Notes under the pieces: model-generated | Seen by the model: only the letters and a program-made list of their open reading frames with translations | What the model was told of the DNA's origin: nothing | Database searches by the model: none | NCBI GenBank assembly: GCA_020002185.1 | Contig: CM034534.1 | Coordinates: 29,792,888-29,856,887 of the forward strand | Length of the DNA: 64,000 nucleotides | DNA from: Paraescarpia echinospica | Lineage: Eukaryota > Annelida > Polychaeta > Sabellida > Siboglinidae | Direction: 5' to 3' | Translations under genes and position numbers: made by a program | Shown here: positions 21,137-29,717 of the stretch, piece after piece | How positions within the stretch are numbered: position 1 is the first letter of the stretch | Layout of the letters: the number at the start of each line of letters is the position of its first letter

Positions 21137-21574
21137 TTACTCGTCGAATATGTCCGTTCGACGCGCTCTTTTCCGCCTACTGACGCTCGTCGCCGCTAAG
21201 CGCGCTCTCTTTACGCCGCCGCGGGGACGCTGCGTTTGTTTCTTTTTCTTCTTCTTCTTTGCCGGCGCCGCCTGCGAATTCAATAGGCCGTCGAGAAGAT
21301 CGGCGCCGGACTCCTTCGCGCGTCTTTTTAGCGACTGTTTCAGATTGCCGCCGGCGACGACGTCGCGCGCCACGTGCATGCCGGTGTTGAGCGCGCGTTT
21401 TCCCAACGCCAACGCGCCTCTCTTGATAAGCGGCATGGCGCTTCGAAACAGACTCCCGAAGAGATTACCCAGACCGTGACCTCGTTGACCCCGAGCGCCA
21501 ACGAAGACCGGCAGCTGTCCGCCGACCTGACGAACGTAGTAGTCCACGTACGGGTTCTTCGACGACGGCGGCAT
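21137..21574 (-). CDS. pX/pVI-like virion core or membrane-active protein
   Basis: 145 aa. The N-terminus has PYVDYYVRQVGGQLPVFVG, followed by a Gly-rich amphipathic segment (GLGNLFGSLFRSAMPLIKRG) and helices around ALGKRALNTG. The last 45 residues are strongly basic, with Lys and Arg runs. This arrangement is typical of the adintovirus/Polinton protein likened to adenovirus pX and pVI, which bind DNA or disrupt membranes during entry. The start ATG follows the penton gene's stop by 1 nt. The frame is open throughout. Confidence 0.7.
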   Translation of the reverse strand: MPPSSKNPYVDYYVRQVGGQLPVFVGARGQRGHGLGNLFGSLFRSAMPLIKRGALALGKRALNTGMHVARDVVAGGNLKQSLKRRAKESGADLLDGLLNSQAAPAKKKKKKKQTQRPRGGVKRARLAATSVSRRKRARRTDIFDE

Positions 21575-21575
21575 G

Positions 21576-22449
21576 TTAAAACAATTTCGATTTACAAAGT
21601 CTGAAGTGAAGCGTCGTCACCACCTTCCCCTGCTCGAATGGTATCGGTTGGCCGTGATCGTCTCTTATATCGACTTCGATCTCGTCGAATTGCTTCCGCT
21701 GCAGCTTCACGTATTGCACGCGATCGAACGTTTCCGAAATGGTCTCACCGTTCTCACCGCGGATGGCGATGTTTCGAATGAGCGGCGCGTACACGTCACC
21801 GACGACGCGCGGTTCCACGAGATCCGTGTACACGTACACTCTCGATGCCCGCCGACATATTCACCGTATTGTGACCTTCGTACTCGAACGTGTACGCGGC
21901 GGGCGACGTGCTGATGACGGGTGTCGTCGCCGGCGCGGGACCGAACACGGACGAACTGATCGTGTTGCTATGGAAACCTAGCACGTGCCTCAGGCGACTC
22001 GTATGAGGTATGATAAATTCGACACCCGCCAACATACGTAGCGTATATCGGTTAGAGACGGAGCAGTATTCTAGCATGGCCTTGACCTTATCGGTGTGTA
22101 ATCTACCTAGAGCCTCGTTGATCTTGTGCAACAACGTATAACAGTTGTTGTAGAAACCGTGAGGAATCGTCGTCTGACGATATATCACCACGGTTTCGCC
22201 TTCTTCGTCTATCTGCGTGTAAACATCCCATTCGCCCGTCGCGCAAGTCAGAAAGAAGTAGGCGTCGTTCTCTCTCACGTTGTACCACGTGTGCGGATAC
22301 TGTACCGACACGGCGCCGCATTCCCACTCCCCCGACAGGTCGAAACGTCGCGGCAACGCCGTGACGTAGCGCGTCAACGTATTTTCGGGGTGACGTTTCA
22401 TAGACGCGTTGCTCGGCAGCGTCAGGTAAAAGTCAGACGAGACCGCCAT
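21576..22449 (-). pseudogene. Penton-like minor capsid protein, frameshifted
   Basis: ATG 22449 opens a 200-residue segment (FYLTLPSNAS near the start; a central YTLRMLAGVEFIIPHTSRL motif). The frame is lost near 21840, after NMSAGIES, and the protein continues in another frame with VYTDLVEPRVVGDVYAPLI, a motif characteristic of the Polinton penton (single jelly roll). The end is at 21576. The break is not in a homopolymer, which favours true decay. The start overlaps the membrane-protein gene by 17 nt. Confidence 0.75.
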
Positions 22450-22798
22450 CGCGTTGTCGACGTCCGCCGCCGCCGCCGACGCTCATAGACGGACTCGGGA
22501 GCAGGTAACCGAGACAGCTGCTCAACAGCGCCGTCCACAGGTTGGAGTCACCTTGACCTTTCGTCAGATTGTATATACTAACGGCGATGACGAAGTACAG
22601 GACGACGACCTGACAGAGGAACACGATTTCGGCCTTAGGACATTCGTTGCCGCAGATTCGCCATGGAACGGGTTCGGCGGCGGTTGTCGTTGTAACGTCG
22701 ATGGAGTCCGCGTTGCGCTCGTCGTCGACGACGGACGATTCGTCGGCGTTCGTTCGACGCTCGCTACTCGAGGTAGTTGCGTCGTCGTCGTCGCACAT
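22433..22798 (-). CDS. Small single-pass membrane protein conserved in Polintons
   Basis: 121 aa: an acidic, Ser/Thr-rich N-terminus, then CPKAEIVF followed by a hydrophobic helix (LCQVVVLYFVIAVSIYNL), then GDSNLWTALLSSCLGYLLPSP. Similar small proteins with this arrangement occur between integrase and capsid genes in other Polintons, from memory of the family. The function is unknown, and virion membrane insertion or host-membrane interaction is inferred. It overlaps both neighbours. Confidence 0.6.
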   Translation of the reverse strand: MCDDDDATTSSSERRTNADESSVVDDERNADSIDVTTTTAAEPVPWRICGNECPKAEIVFLCQVVVLYFVIAVSIYNLTKGQGDSNLWTALLSSCLGYLLPSPSMSVGGGGGRRQRDGGLV

Positions 22799-22928
22799 CG
22801 TCGCGCCACTGCGCGCTGTCGATGCAGCAGGGGCCTTTATACGGTAAGAACGAAGATCCGTTGCATAGTCCCGCCTCGTGCAGTCGCCAGCAGCCGGTGT
22901 GACGCATCCAACGATTCAGCATCATCAT
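22764..22928 (-). CDS. Cys-rich micro-protein overlapping integrase stop
   Basis: 54 codons starting at an ATG that overlaps the integrase stop (ATGA arrangement). The peptide has four Cys (GCWRLHEAGLC; GPCC) and a C-terminal Arg run. Its non-repetitive composition looks coding rather than like a shadow frame, and it is tightly packed between integrase and the membrane protein (overlap 35 nt). I do not recognise the family. An upstream ATG at 22988 is possible but would overlap the integrase. Confidence 0.4.
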   Translation of the reverse strand: MMMLNRWMRHTGCWRLHEAGLCNGSSFLPYKGPCCIDSAQWRDDVRRRRRNYLE

Positions 22929-24060
22929 AGGTCCACGAGCGACTCGGCGTCGATCCAGCTGTTGAATGAGGCCGGATATCCGCTCCATTTTACGAGCGCC
23001 TCCGAACCGCCGCCACGACGCCGACGACGCCGAAGAACCGCCTCCACGCGATATAGTTTGTCTTTCGGAACGACTACGCGTTGTAGTTCCGGTTCGTAGA
23101 AGGTGCCCTCTATCGACGTCTCGGCGTCGTCCTTGAGGCGATAAACGGGCGGTTCGGACGGGTGCGCCTCTACGACGGTGAACAGCTCCTCGCTCCAGTT
23201 AGCCATGTATCCTTTTTTGAAATGACCCCTCGTCTTGCTGATACGTACGCGATCTCCCACGCGTAGTTTCGGTTTTCGTCGTCGTTCGCCGCCGCCGTCA
23301 CCCCCGTACAGTCGTTGCCATACGGTCTCCTGATTCGTCGCGTCGACACTCGCCGGCGTCCTACCGATGCTTCGATGGTAGGCGTTGTTGTACGATCGCA
23401 CGAAATCCGGTAACGCCTCTACGTAGCGCAGCGTTTCGTGTTTCGTAAAATAGCGCCACATACGCGTCTTCAAAGTTCGATTAAACCGTTCCACGACGAT
23501 CGCTTTGGTCTCCTCGTTATGCGTCACGAAATGATGAACGCCGCGACTCTTTAGCAACGTTTGCAGGGGTCGGTTCAAAAATTCGCTCCCCTTATCGGTC
23601 TGCAGCGTGTGCGGCGTCTCGTCGTCGTCGTTCAGCAGGCGCTCGAAGGCCGCGACGAGCGACGCTCCGGACTTATTCTTCAACGGAACGCACCACACCC
23701 GCTTCGAAAACACATCGATCACCGTCAATAGGAATGTTATACCGTCGTTGTGCGTTTTCAGTCTAGTCAAGTCGACCAGATCGGCTTGCCACTGCTGGTT
23801 TCGACCGCCCACGATGACGCGACGTCGTTTGAAATGACGTCTAACCGGTTTGTGTAGGGTATAGGCGTCCTGCGACGCTAGCCACCTCTCGACGGCCGGA
23901 CGTCGGAGTTTCGACGCTCGGTGCAACGCGTCGACGCCTCCGTAACTCCCCACCCGTTTCGGATCGAAGTACGCGCTATTCAGCTCCTCGTCGTCGTCCT
24001 CGACGTCGACGTTTCGTTGCTGTCGAGGCTTTCGTTTTTTACGACTCCACCCGGACACCA

Positions 24061-24061
<1 letters not shown>
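22925..24061 (-). CDS. INT: Retroviral-type integrase with chromodomain
   Basis: 378 aa, open. The DDE core is visible: Asp in WQADLVDLTRL, Asp in LQTDKGSEF and Glu in AIVVERFNRTLK, with the conserved SKRVWCVPLKNKSG segment between. An SH3-like DNA-binding segment (LRVGDRVRISK) follows. A C-terminal chromodomain (YRVEAVL...ALVKWSGYPASFNSWI) ends the protein, as in Polinton integrases. The enzyme joins element ends to host DNA, and the chromodomain may guide it to methylated histones. The ATG at 24061 lies next to a (GTC)15 tract on this strand. This is one of the few intact genes of the element. Confidence 0.92.

Positions 24062-24106
<45 letters not shown>
24062..24106. repeat. (GAC)15 trinucleotide tract in integrase 5' leader
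   Basis: Fifteen perfect GAC units, read as GTC on the integrase strand, directly upstream of the integrase ATG. On the plus strand the tract gives a spurious poly-Asp ORF. Confidence 0.95.
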
Positions 24107-24182
24107 ACGGTGATATAGATATAGAGCGCGATGATGAAACCGACGACGACGACGACGATGATGATCGCGCGTCGTGACGTCA

Positions 24183-25004
24183 TCACGACAACGTATCCCA
24201 CGCCGTGACGCCCACCGAAGCGGATCTGCGTTTAGGTTCGCCTCGCATCCGAGTACGACGTCTCCGCTCAGTCGGCGCTGCTGATGAACTAGGTTCGCCT
24301 CGCATCCGAGTACGACGTCTCCGCTCAGTCGGCGCTGCTGATGAACTAGACGTCGACGGCATCGTCAACCTCTCTTCTAGCTTCCGTTGTCGCTCCACGT
24401 ACGAACGATAGCGCGGGTTGCCTACGAATTCCATAGGGATATTCATATCCTTCATGTGCAATCCGAACTCCCGCCATCCTACGGGCGCCGTCGTCTTCGA
24501 TCTCGTTCGCATGAGATCGTTTACTAGATCGGTCATATTACTCCCCGCGATCACTTTACCGTCGTACACGAATTCACCGCGATCGTTCCATCGAGACAAC
24601 GGATCGGCTTTCATTTTTTCGATCAGCAGTCTCGTCTTCTCTTTCAACGTTTTCGGCATACTGGCTACGATTTCGCGCTCTATCCTCTCCGACGATGGTG
24701 GCGCCGCCGCCGCCGCTGCTGGCGCCACCGGTACCGCGGGTGTCTCGCCGCTGTTCACCACCGACACGCGTACCGGTTGCGCCGCTCGAGCCGTCTCTAT
24801 CGTATTGTACCGACTCAGCAGTTGATTGTACGACGCTACCTTTTCTCGTTCCGATAAATCCGAACGTTCTAGAATGTCCTTCATATCGCTGTCAAGGCTA
24901 CCCAGCACACGTGATCGAGGCGTGCTCGACGACTGATCGACGCGTGGCAGAAGGCTTTCCACCAATCGTGGATCGACCAACGCCATCTTCTTCGCGTACT
25001 GCAT
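24183..25004 (-). CDS. Conserved Polinton protein of unknown function, 273 aa
   Basis: ATG 25004 lies 3 nt after the stop of the upstream small gene. The N-terminus (MQYAKKMALVDPRLVESL) is followed by a Ser/Ala/Pro-rich linker. The conserved core has SMPKTLKEKTRLLIEKMK, RWNDRGEFVYDGKVIAGSNM and DLVNDLMRTR, a combination I associate with a protein found in many Polintons and in their invertebrate genomic copies. The function is not established. The basic C-terminal tail contains two identical 19-aa repeats encoded by a 57-bp duplication. The frame is intact. Confidence 0.7.
   Translation of the reverse strand: MQYAKKMALVDPRLVESLLPRVDQSSSTPRSRVLGSLDSDMKDILERSDLSEREKVASYNQLLSRYNTIETARAAQPVRVSVVNSGETPAVPVAPAAAAAAPPSSERIEREIVASMPKTLKEKTRLLIEKMKADPLSRWNDRGEFVYDGKVIAGSNMTDLVNDLMRTRSKTTAPVGWREFGLHMKDMNIPMEFVGNPRYRSYVERQRKLEERLTMPSTSSSSAAPTERRRRTRMRGEPSSSAAPTERRRRTRMRGEPKRRSASVGVTAWDTLS
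24234..24347. repeat. Perfect 57-bp tandem duplication in the 273-aa gene
   Basis: Two identical 57-bp units (24234-24290 and 24291-24347) encode a 19-residue Ser/Ala/Arg-rich unit twice. The length is a multiple of three, so the frame is kept. Confidence 0.9.
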
Positions 25005-25007
25005 CAA

Positions 25008-25420
25008 TCACCCGCTGCCGCCGGCGCCGCCGAACACCTGTCTGAGCAGCGGCAAGATAATGGTACTCGCTAACGGCGCTAGCAGGGCCGTCAAAAAACC
25101 ACCCGCACCCTTTTGCAAGATGACACGCTTCTGCTTACGCGTCACGTGTTTGTCGACGAGTTTACGCAGGTGATCCCGGTATTTCGACAATACGCGTTTC
25201 TGTTTCGGCGACAACTTTACGTTCCCTTTCAGAATGTTGTACGCGCAATCGCACAGACTACAAATGAGACCGGTGTCCGCGTGGGCGAGTAGCGCTTTTC
25301 GCAGAGCGATGTTTGTCTATGTCTCTCCAACAGCTGCAGGGCGACGATGTGTCTCTTTATTTGATTCGTCGGTCCAGCCACCTACGGCCGTCTCTTCGCT
25401 CCCGTCACGCACGCCTTCAT
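25008..25420 (-). pseudogene. Small basic/hydrophobic Polinton protein, broken
   Basis: The C-terminal frame (from about 25319) reads NIALRKALLAHAD, then CDCAYNILKGNVKLSPKQKR, RKLVDKHV and a hydrophobic Gly-rich end (GGFLTALLAPLASTIILPLL). This matches a small conserved Polinton/adintovirus protein that combines a basic region and a membrane-seeking tail. The N-terminal part (IKRHIVALQLLE) is in another frame. An ATG at 25420 lies 38 nt after a TATAAG box. A TAG at 25384-25382 and a frameshift near 25310-25320 interrupt the gene. Confidence 0.6.
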
Positions 25421-25457
25421 AGCGACTAATAAACGTACGCCCCGTCATCTCTCTCTT

Positions 25458-25463
25458 CTTATA
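25458..25463 (-). promoter_or_regulatory. TATA-like box upstream of small basic gene
   Basis: TATAAG on the minus strand, 38 nt before ATG 25420, inside the 3' end of the ATPase gene. Confidence 0.45.
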
Positions 25464-26098
25464 GTCCGCCGACGCCACCGCCACCGCCGCCGCCGCCACC
25501 CTTCCGTACGTACACGTACTGAAGGCGATCGTCCGGAAATATGCACGTACGCAAACGCATGTCCTCTTCCGTTTCCTGTTTCAGATTCACGAATAGATAC
25601 CCGTACGCCGACGACGTCGCGTCTTTGAAAGCCTCTATCATGTAGTTGACCTTTCCCGGGTACATCTGTTTCGCTAGGTGACCTACTTGACCCGCGTCTC
25701 GAGGACTCTTGAATAGCACTATGTATTGTGCGTTCAGGCTGATTGTGCGGTTTTCTTTCCCTTTCGGAAACATGTTCTGACGCAATTGTACGACTTTTTT
25801 TAGTAAATAGTACCGTCACCCGGCTATCGGTCTCCTCCATGAGGTCGTCGAGTACTAGAAGCGTTCTCGCTTTACCGTCTAAACGTTTCGGATCCGGCAG
25901 GCCGTCTACGAACTCTATTTTCGAAGACATAGACGTGTAGCCGCTCTGCCACTGTCCGTAACACCACAGGATTTTCTCCGGTGGCGGATCGATCATAGTG
26001 TCGTAACGTATCAAACGCTCGACGAACGTCGTCTTACCGCATCCCGTAGGACCGGCTACTATACACGTAAAAGGATGCTTCAACGACGGTCCGTTCAT
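25459..26098 (-). pseudogene. ATP: FtsK/HerA-type genome packaging ATPase, frameshifted
   Basis: ATG 26098. Walker A is GPTGCGKTT (residues 16-24) and Walker B is LLVLDDLMEE near residue 90. The frame breaks at a run of seven T on the plus strand (25795-25801), and the remaining protein continues in ORF 25785-25459 with NMFPKGK, SLNAQYIVLFKSPRDAGQVGHLAKQ and YGYLFVNLKQ, typical of A32-like packaging ATPases. Compared with the family, a short stretch (about 8 residues) around the break also seems to be missing. The enzyme would pump DNA into the capsid. It starts 28 nt after the NADAR gene's stop. Confidence 0.85.
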
Positions 26099-26126
26099 TT
26101 TTCACGACTGAACGACGAACGCTTGT

Positions 26127-26579
26127 TTACGCGTTTTTATACTCATCGCGCAACTCCATCAACAGTTTACCGAGCGTGTTCTTCCCCAGATCGCCCGCGA
26201 TTCCGCTACCCCAGAAACCCTCCTTACTCGCTATCCATTCCACCAATTCGGCGTCTCCGGTCACCAACAGTGAAGCCTTCAAATCGCTCGATCCGTCAAA
26301 CTTCCTCCTCAACAACATCTTCATACATTTCACCCTAATGTCGGTCCATTTGTTTCTCATTCTCTTTAGTCGAATGTCGTAACTGCGTTTTTTCGCTGCG
26401 TAAGAAGTTAGCGAACTTTTGATTATTTCGGCGCATTCCACGTCCTCGTAGAATAGCGCTTTCCTATACTGATAGGCGTGCTCGACGGATCGAAAGCCTC
26501 GACCGAACGCCGACAGTCGACGCATATACATATTCGACAAGAACGACCGCGATCCACCAAACCTTATAGGCGACGACAT
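26127..26579 (-). CDS. NADAR/YbiA-like N-glycosidase family protein
   Basis: 150 aa, intact, and close to a minimal NADAR (YbiA, formerly DUF1768) domain. Landmarks in order are GGSRSFLSNMYMRRL near residue 8, SVEHAYQYRKAL near 31, KWTDIRVKCMKMLLRRKF near 77, LLVTGDAELVEWIA near 104 and FWGSGIAGDLGKNTLGKLLM near 121. NADAR proteins act on N-glycosidic bonds of ADP-ribose-type substrates, and some bacterial members remove ADP-ribose from guanine bases. Here it is the outermost gene, next to the right terminus, with its own TATA box. I infer an accessory role against host ADP-ribosylation or NAD-based defence. The substrate cannot be read from sequence. Confidence 0.8.
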   Translation of the reverse strand: MSSPIRFGGSRSFLSNMYMRRLSAFGRGFRSVEHAYQYRKALFYEDVECAEIIKSSLTSYAAKKRSYDIRLKRMRNKWTDIRVKCMKMLLRRKFDGSSDLKASLLVTGDAELVEWIASKEGFWGSGIAGDLGKNTLGKLLMELRDEYKNA

Positions 26580-26613
26580 CGTACCGACTACCGATCACCC
26601 GCTACCGTCACCG

Positions 26614-26621
26614 CTTATATA
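26614..26621 (-). promoter_or_regulatory. TATA box of NADAR gene
   Basis: TATATAAG on the minus strand, 35 nt upstream of ATG 26579. Confidence 0.6.
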
Positions 26622-26868
26622 CACTAATAAAAAGTTACGACTAGGGTTCAAACCTAGGCGAACTATGCCCCGGTTATATCTCACCGCTAGGTGGCCTCTC
26701 GAATCTACAAACGCATTACGTCAGCGTTAAAAGTACGAAACTAAACGTTGCATGGTTTTACCGTGGTTAGCTTATTGCCTACGTCAGCGCACTCTAGGTA
26801 CGGCGTTAATCGCTAGGACTACAAATACTCTCTGCACTCACCGCTAGGTGGCATCTCTCTAGTGTACT
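26622..26868. repeat. Right terminal region of the element (candidate terminal inverted repeat)
   Basis: Non-coding DNA with two copies of TCACCGCTAGGTGGC (26681-26695 and 26838-26852), two ACGTCAGCG-containing segments and a palindrome CCTAGGTTTGAACCCTAG (minus strand, about 26640-26658). It ends AGTGTACT at 26861-26868. Read inward it starts AGTACACT, resembling the AG start of Polinton termini. The CCGCTAGG core is shared with the upstream region of every polymerase unit. The matching left terminus is outside the window, so the assignment is inferred. Confidence 0.5.
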
Positions 26869-27045
26869 GTCAATCATCCAATTAGTATCAAATTACATCG
26901 CTCATCAATCACGTTTTTTATAAGTAATGTTCACAAACCGTTTAGGGGTCATTAAATTCTTTTTTATAAGTAGGATTTTGAGGTCCAACAGCCCTTACTA
27001 CCTACTCACGATGGGTCTACAGTTTGTTGCAAATCTTTGCACTGC
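26869..27045. other. AT-rich spacer, no gene seen
   Basis: Host-like or older repeat DNA between the viral element and the Gypsy LTR. I see no ORF or repeat structure in it. Confidence 0.5.
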
Positions 27046-27213
27046 TGTGGTGTATCGCTGTTTAGCCTAATATTGCAATTGAACGCTATGCAGTTTAGCT
27101 TGCCCGTGCTAACGGAAGTGAAAACCCTGTTGGGTTTGTTGTGAAATAAAATGGAATCGATCAACATCGCGTTTTCAATTCTAGCCTAGTCTACCACAAT
27201 ACTCAGTACCACA
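27046..27213 (+). mobile_element. 5' LTR of Gypsy element 1
   Basis: 168 bp from TGTGGT to ACCACA, short inverted ends as expected of an LTR, with an AATAAA-like signal inside (near 27145). The start recurs at 53876 downstream of Gypsy element 2. A tRNA-primer-like TTGGTGACGAG follows at 27225. Confidence 0.7.
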
Positions 27214-27262
27214 ATACATTTCAATTGGTGACGAGAAATTCGAAATACGCATCCACGGCTAC

Positions 27263-28199
27263 GATGGATCAAGAAGGTCTGCCAGCGTTTGCAGCGGAAC
27301 CAGCAGACTCTGCAGCGTCGAGATGGGAGCGTTGGCTGAAATGCTTCACGAACTATGCAGTCGCGAAGGACATTACTGACGAGCGACGAATGAAGGCTAT
27401 ACTCTTACACTACGTGGGTGAGGAAGTGTTTGAACTGGCAGAATCACTAGGCATTGTGGATGATACGTCTCTGAAGAACACTAAACGCATACTTACGGCC
27501 TATTTCGTTCTGCAAAGAAATATCGAGTACGAGGTTTACGTGTTCCGCCAGGCGGCGCAACTAGGCAGCGAGTCTGGATAAGTTCCACGCACGACTAAGG
27601 CAACTCGCTAAAAACTGTAACTTCACTGACCTAGACAGGGAAGTTCGCTCACAAATTATTCAACGCTGTCAACTCGGCAAAGTCCGCGATAAGGGACTGA
27701 GTGACGCACACATCACATTGTCTGAACTGTTGAAATTTGGGCGTACGCTAGAAGCTACGAATGCTCAGGGCCAAGCTATGGCTAACAACCACGCATCGAT
27801 GACAGGCAATAGCGTTGGCAATGTCACCGATCGCTCGATTGTCAACAAGTTGTCAGTCAGAAAATCGGCTACGCAATCGCGAGGTGCTTCCACCTGGCGG
27901 AGTTGATCACACCACAGGCGAAACCAAACGCAGCTGCTGCTACCTGGAGGACGACTTCCCATCAACGAAATCGGAAGTCGCCGAACGACGGTGCTGACAA
28001 CTGGCGAGCAAGTTCACACCATAGTCTCTGCAATAGCTGTGGGGCGGCGCCACATATTAAACGTCAACTCCAGTGCCCGGCATGGGGCCAACGCTGTCAT
28101 CTGTGTCAGCGTGAAAATCACTTCGCGAGTGTTTGTCGTTCGAAGTCGCAAATTCAACACGTCACTGCGATCGAACCTGAACTGTCAACGGCGATATAG
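27263..28199 (+). pseudogene. Gypsy element 1 gag, broken
   Basis: ATG 27263 begins a gag (WERWLKCFTNYAVAKD; ILLHYVGEEVFELAESL). A 2-nt deletion near 27576 shifts the frame compared with element 2. The next segment (LDKFHARLRQLAKNCNF) runs to a stop at 27904-27906. A CCHC zinc knuckle (CHLCQRENHFASVC) lies near 28100-28135 in a further frame. Gag would package element RNA. The breaks make it inactive. Confidence 0.75.
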
Positions 28200-28232
28200 C
28201 ATGTATCGTGCGACCGCGACGACATTCTCGAT

Positions 28233-28717
28233 TTGAACACTTTGCAAACAAAGAATGCTACTGTAAAACCATACATGTATGCTGCCATGCTGAATGATGT
28301 TGTAGCCCAGATGGAAATCGACACTGGCGCAGCTACAAGCATCATCAGTCTGCCGACAACTCGAAAGCCTACGTCGCGGCACGCAGTCGCTACCGCTAGG
28401 CACCGACAATCTACCTACGCTACGCACCTACGCCGGTCAGCTCATTCAGCCGACAGGGCGCGTGACGGTCGACGTGCGTCATCGAGACGAGACACACCGG
28501 TTGTCTTGCCTGGTGGTCAACGGAGATGTTCCCAACTTGCTCGGCAGAGATTGGTTGGAGCATCTCAAGTTGGACTGGTCTACAGTTCATCGGGTAGAGG
28601 AAAATGTTGATTTCGCGCGCATGTTTCCAGAACTCTTTAGTGAAGGTCTGGGCAAACTAAAGGGGGCTGAGGCAAAGCTGTACAAAGCTGTACATATATA
28701 GCGAAGCTGTGCCACGC
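28233..28717 (+). pseudogene. Gypsy element 1 pol 5' part, cut by gap
   Basis: The aspartic protease motif IDTGAATSII lies near 28318-28347, but the frame shifts shortly after. A second ORF from 28462 (HRLSCLVVNGDVPNLLGRDWL) reaches the start of the RT region, where a short duplication of ACAAAGCTGT shifts it again before the N gap. The equivalent region is open in element 2 (50709 onward). Confidence 0.75.
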
Positions 28718-29717
28718 NNNNNNNNNNNNNNNNNNNNNNNNNNNNNNNNNNNNNNNNNNNNNNNNNNNNNNNNNNNNNNNNNNNNNNNNNNNNNNNNNNN
28801 NNNNNNNNNNNNNNNNNNNNNNNNNNNNNNNNNNNNNNNNNNNNNNNNNNNNNNNNNNNNNNNNNNNNNNNNNNNNNNNNNNNNNNNNNNNNNNNNNNNN
28901 NNNNNNNNNNNNNNNNNNNNNNNNNNNNNNNNNNNNNNNNNNNNNNNNNNNNNNNNNNNNNNNNNNNNNNNNNNNNNNNNNNNNNNNNNNNNNNNNNNNN
29001 NNNNNNNNNNNNNNNNNNNNNNNNNNNNNNNNNNNNNNNNNNNNNNNNNNNNNNNNNNNNNNNNNNNNNNNNNNNNNNNNNNNNNNNNNNNNNNNNNNNN
29101 NNNNNNNNNNNNNNNNNNNNNNNNNNNNNNNNNNNNNNNNNNNNNNNNNNNNNNNNNNNNNNNNNNNNNNNNNNNNNNNNNNNNNNNNNNNNNNNNNNNN
29201 NNNNNNNNNNNNNNNNNNNNNNNNNNNNNNNNNNNNNNNNNNNNNNNNNNNNNNNNNNNNNNNNNNNNNNNNNNNNNNNNNNNNNNNNNNNNNNNNNNNN
29301 NNNNNNNNNNNNNNNNNNNNNNNNNNNNNNNNNNNNNNNNNNNNNNNNNNNNNNNNNNNNNNNNNNNNNNNNNNNNNNNNNNNNNNNNNNNNNNNNNNNN
29401 NNNNNNNNNNNNNNNNNNNNNNNNNNNNNNNNNNNNNNNNNNNNNNNNNNNNNNNNNNNNNNNNNNNNNNNNNNNNNNNNNNNNNNNNNNNNNNNNNNNN
29501 NNNNNNNNNNNNNNNNNNNNNNNNNNNNNNNNNNNNNNNNNNNNNNNNNNNNNNNNNNNNNNNNNNNNNNNNNNNNNNNNNNNNNNNNNNNNNNNNNNNN
29601 NNNNNNNNNNNNNNNNNNNNNNNNNNNNNNNNNNNNNNNNNNNNNNNNNNNNNNNNNNNNNNNNNNNNNNNNNNNNNNNNNNNNNNNNNNNNNNNNNNNN
29701 NNNNNNNNNNNNNNNNN
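28718..29717. other. Assembly gap, exactly 1000 N
   Basis: A run of 1000 N, the usual convention for a gap of unknown size. The left flank is Gypsy pol and the right flank is a LINE reverse transcriptase, so true sequence and possibly a junction are hidden. Confidence 1.

Larger units (their letters stand above)
1..26868. mobile_element. Endogenous Polinton/adintovirus-like element (left end outside window)
   Basis: The gene set is diagnostic: family-B DNA polymerase on the plus strand, and chromodomain integrase, FtsK/HerA-type ATPase, adenain-like protease, double-jelly-roll capsid protein, penton-like protein and pX/pVI-like protein on the minus strand. Polintons (Mavericks) and adintoviruses share this set. 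The plus-strand replication module and minus-strand structural module converge near 19240. The right end is placed at 26868, where a terminal-repeat-like stretch ends AGTGTACT (AGTACACT read inward), before AT-rich host-like DNA. The left end and target duplication are not in the window. Several genes are frameshifted and the polymerase and protease are truncated, so this is a decayed integrated copy. Its GC-rich, CGN-rich composition contrasts with the DNA to its right. Confidence 0.9.

Noticed and set aside
23921..24118. Plus-strand ORF with a poly-Asp tail
   Set aside because: Created by the (GAC)15 tract antisense to the integrase leader.
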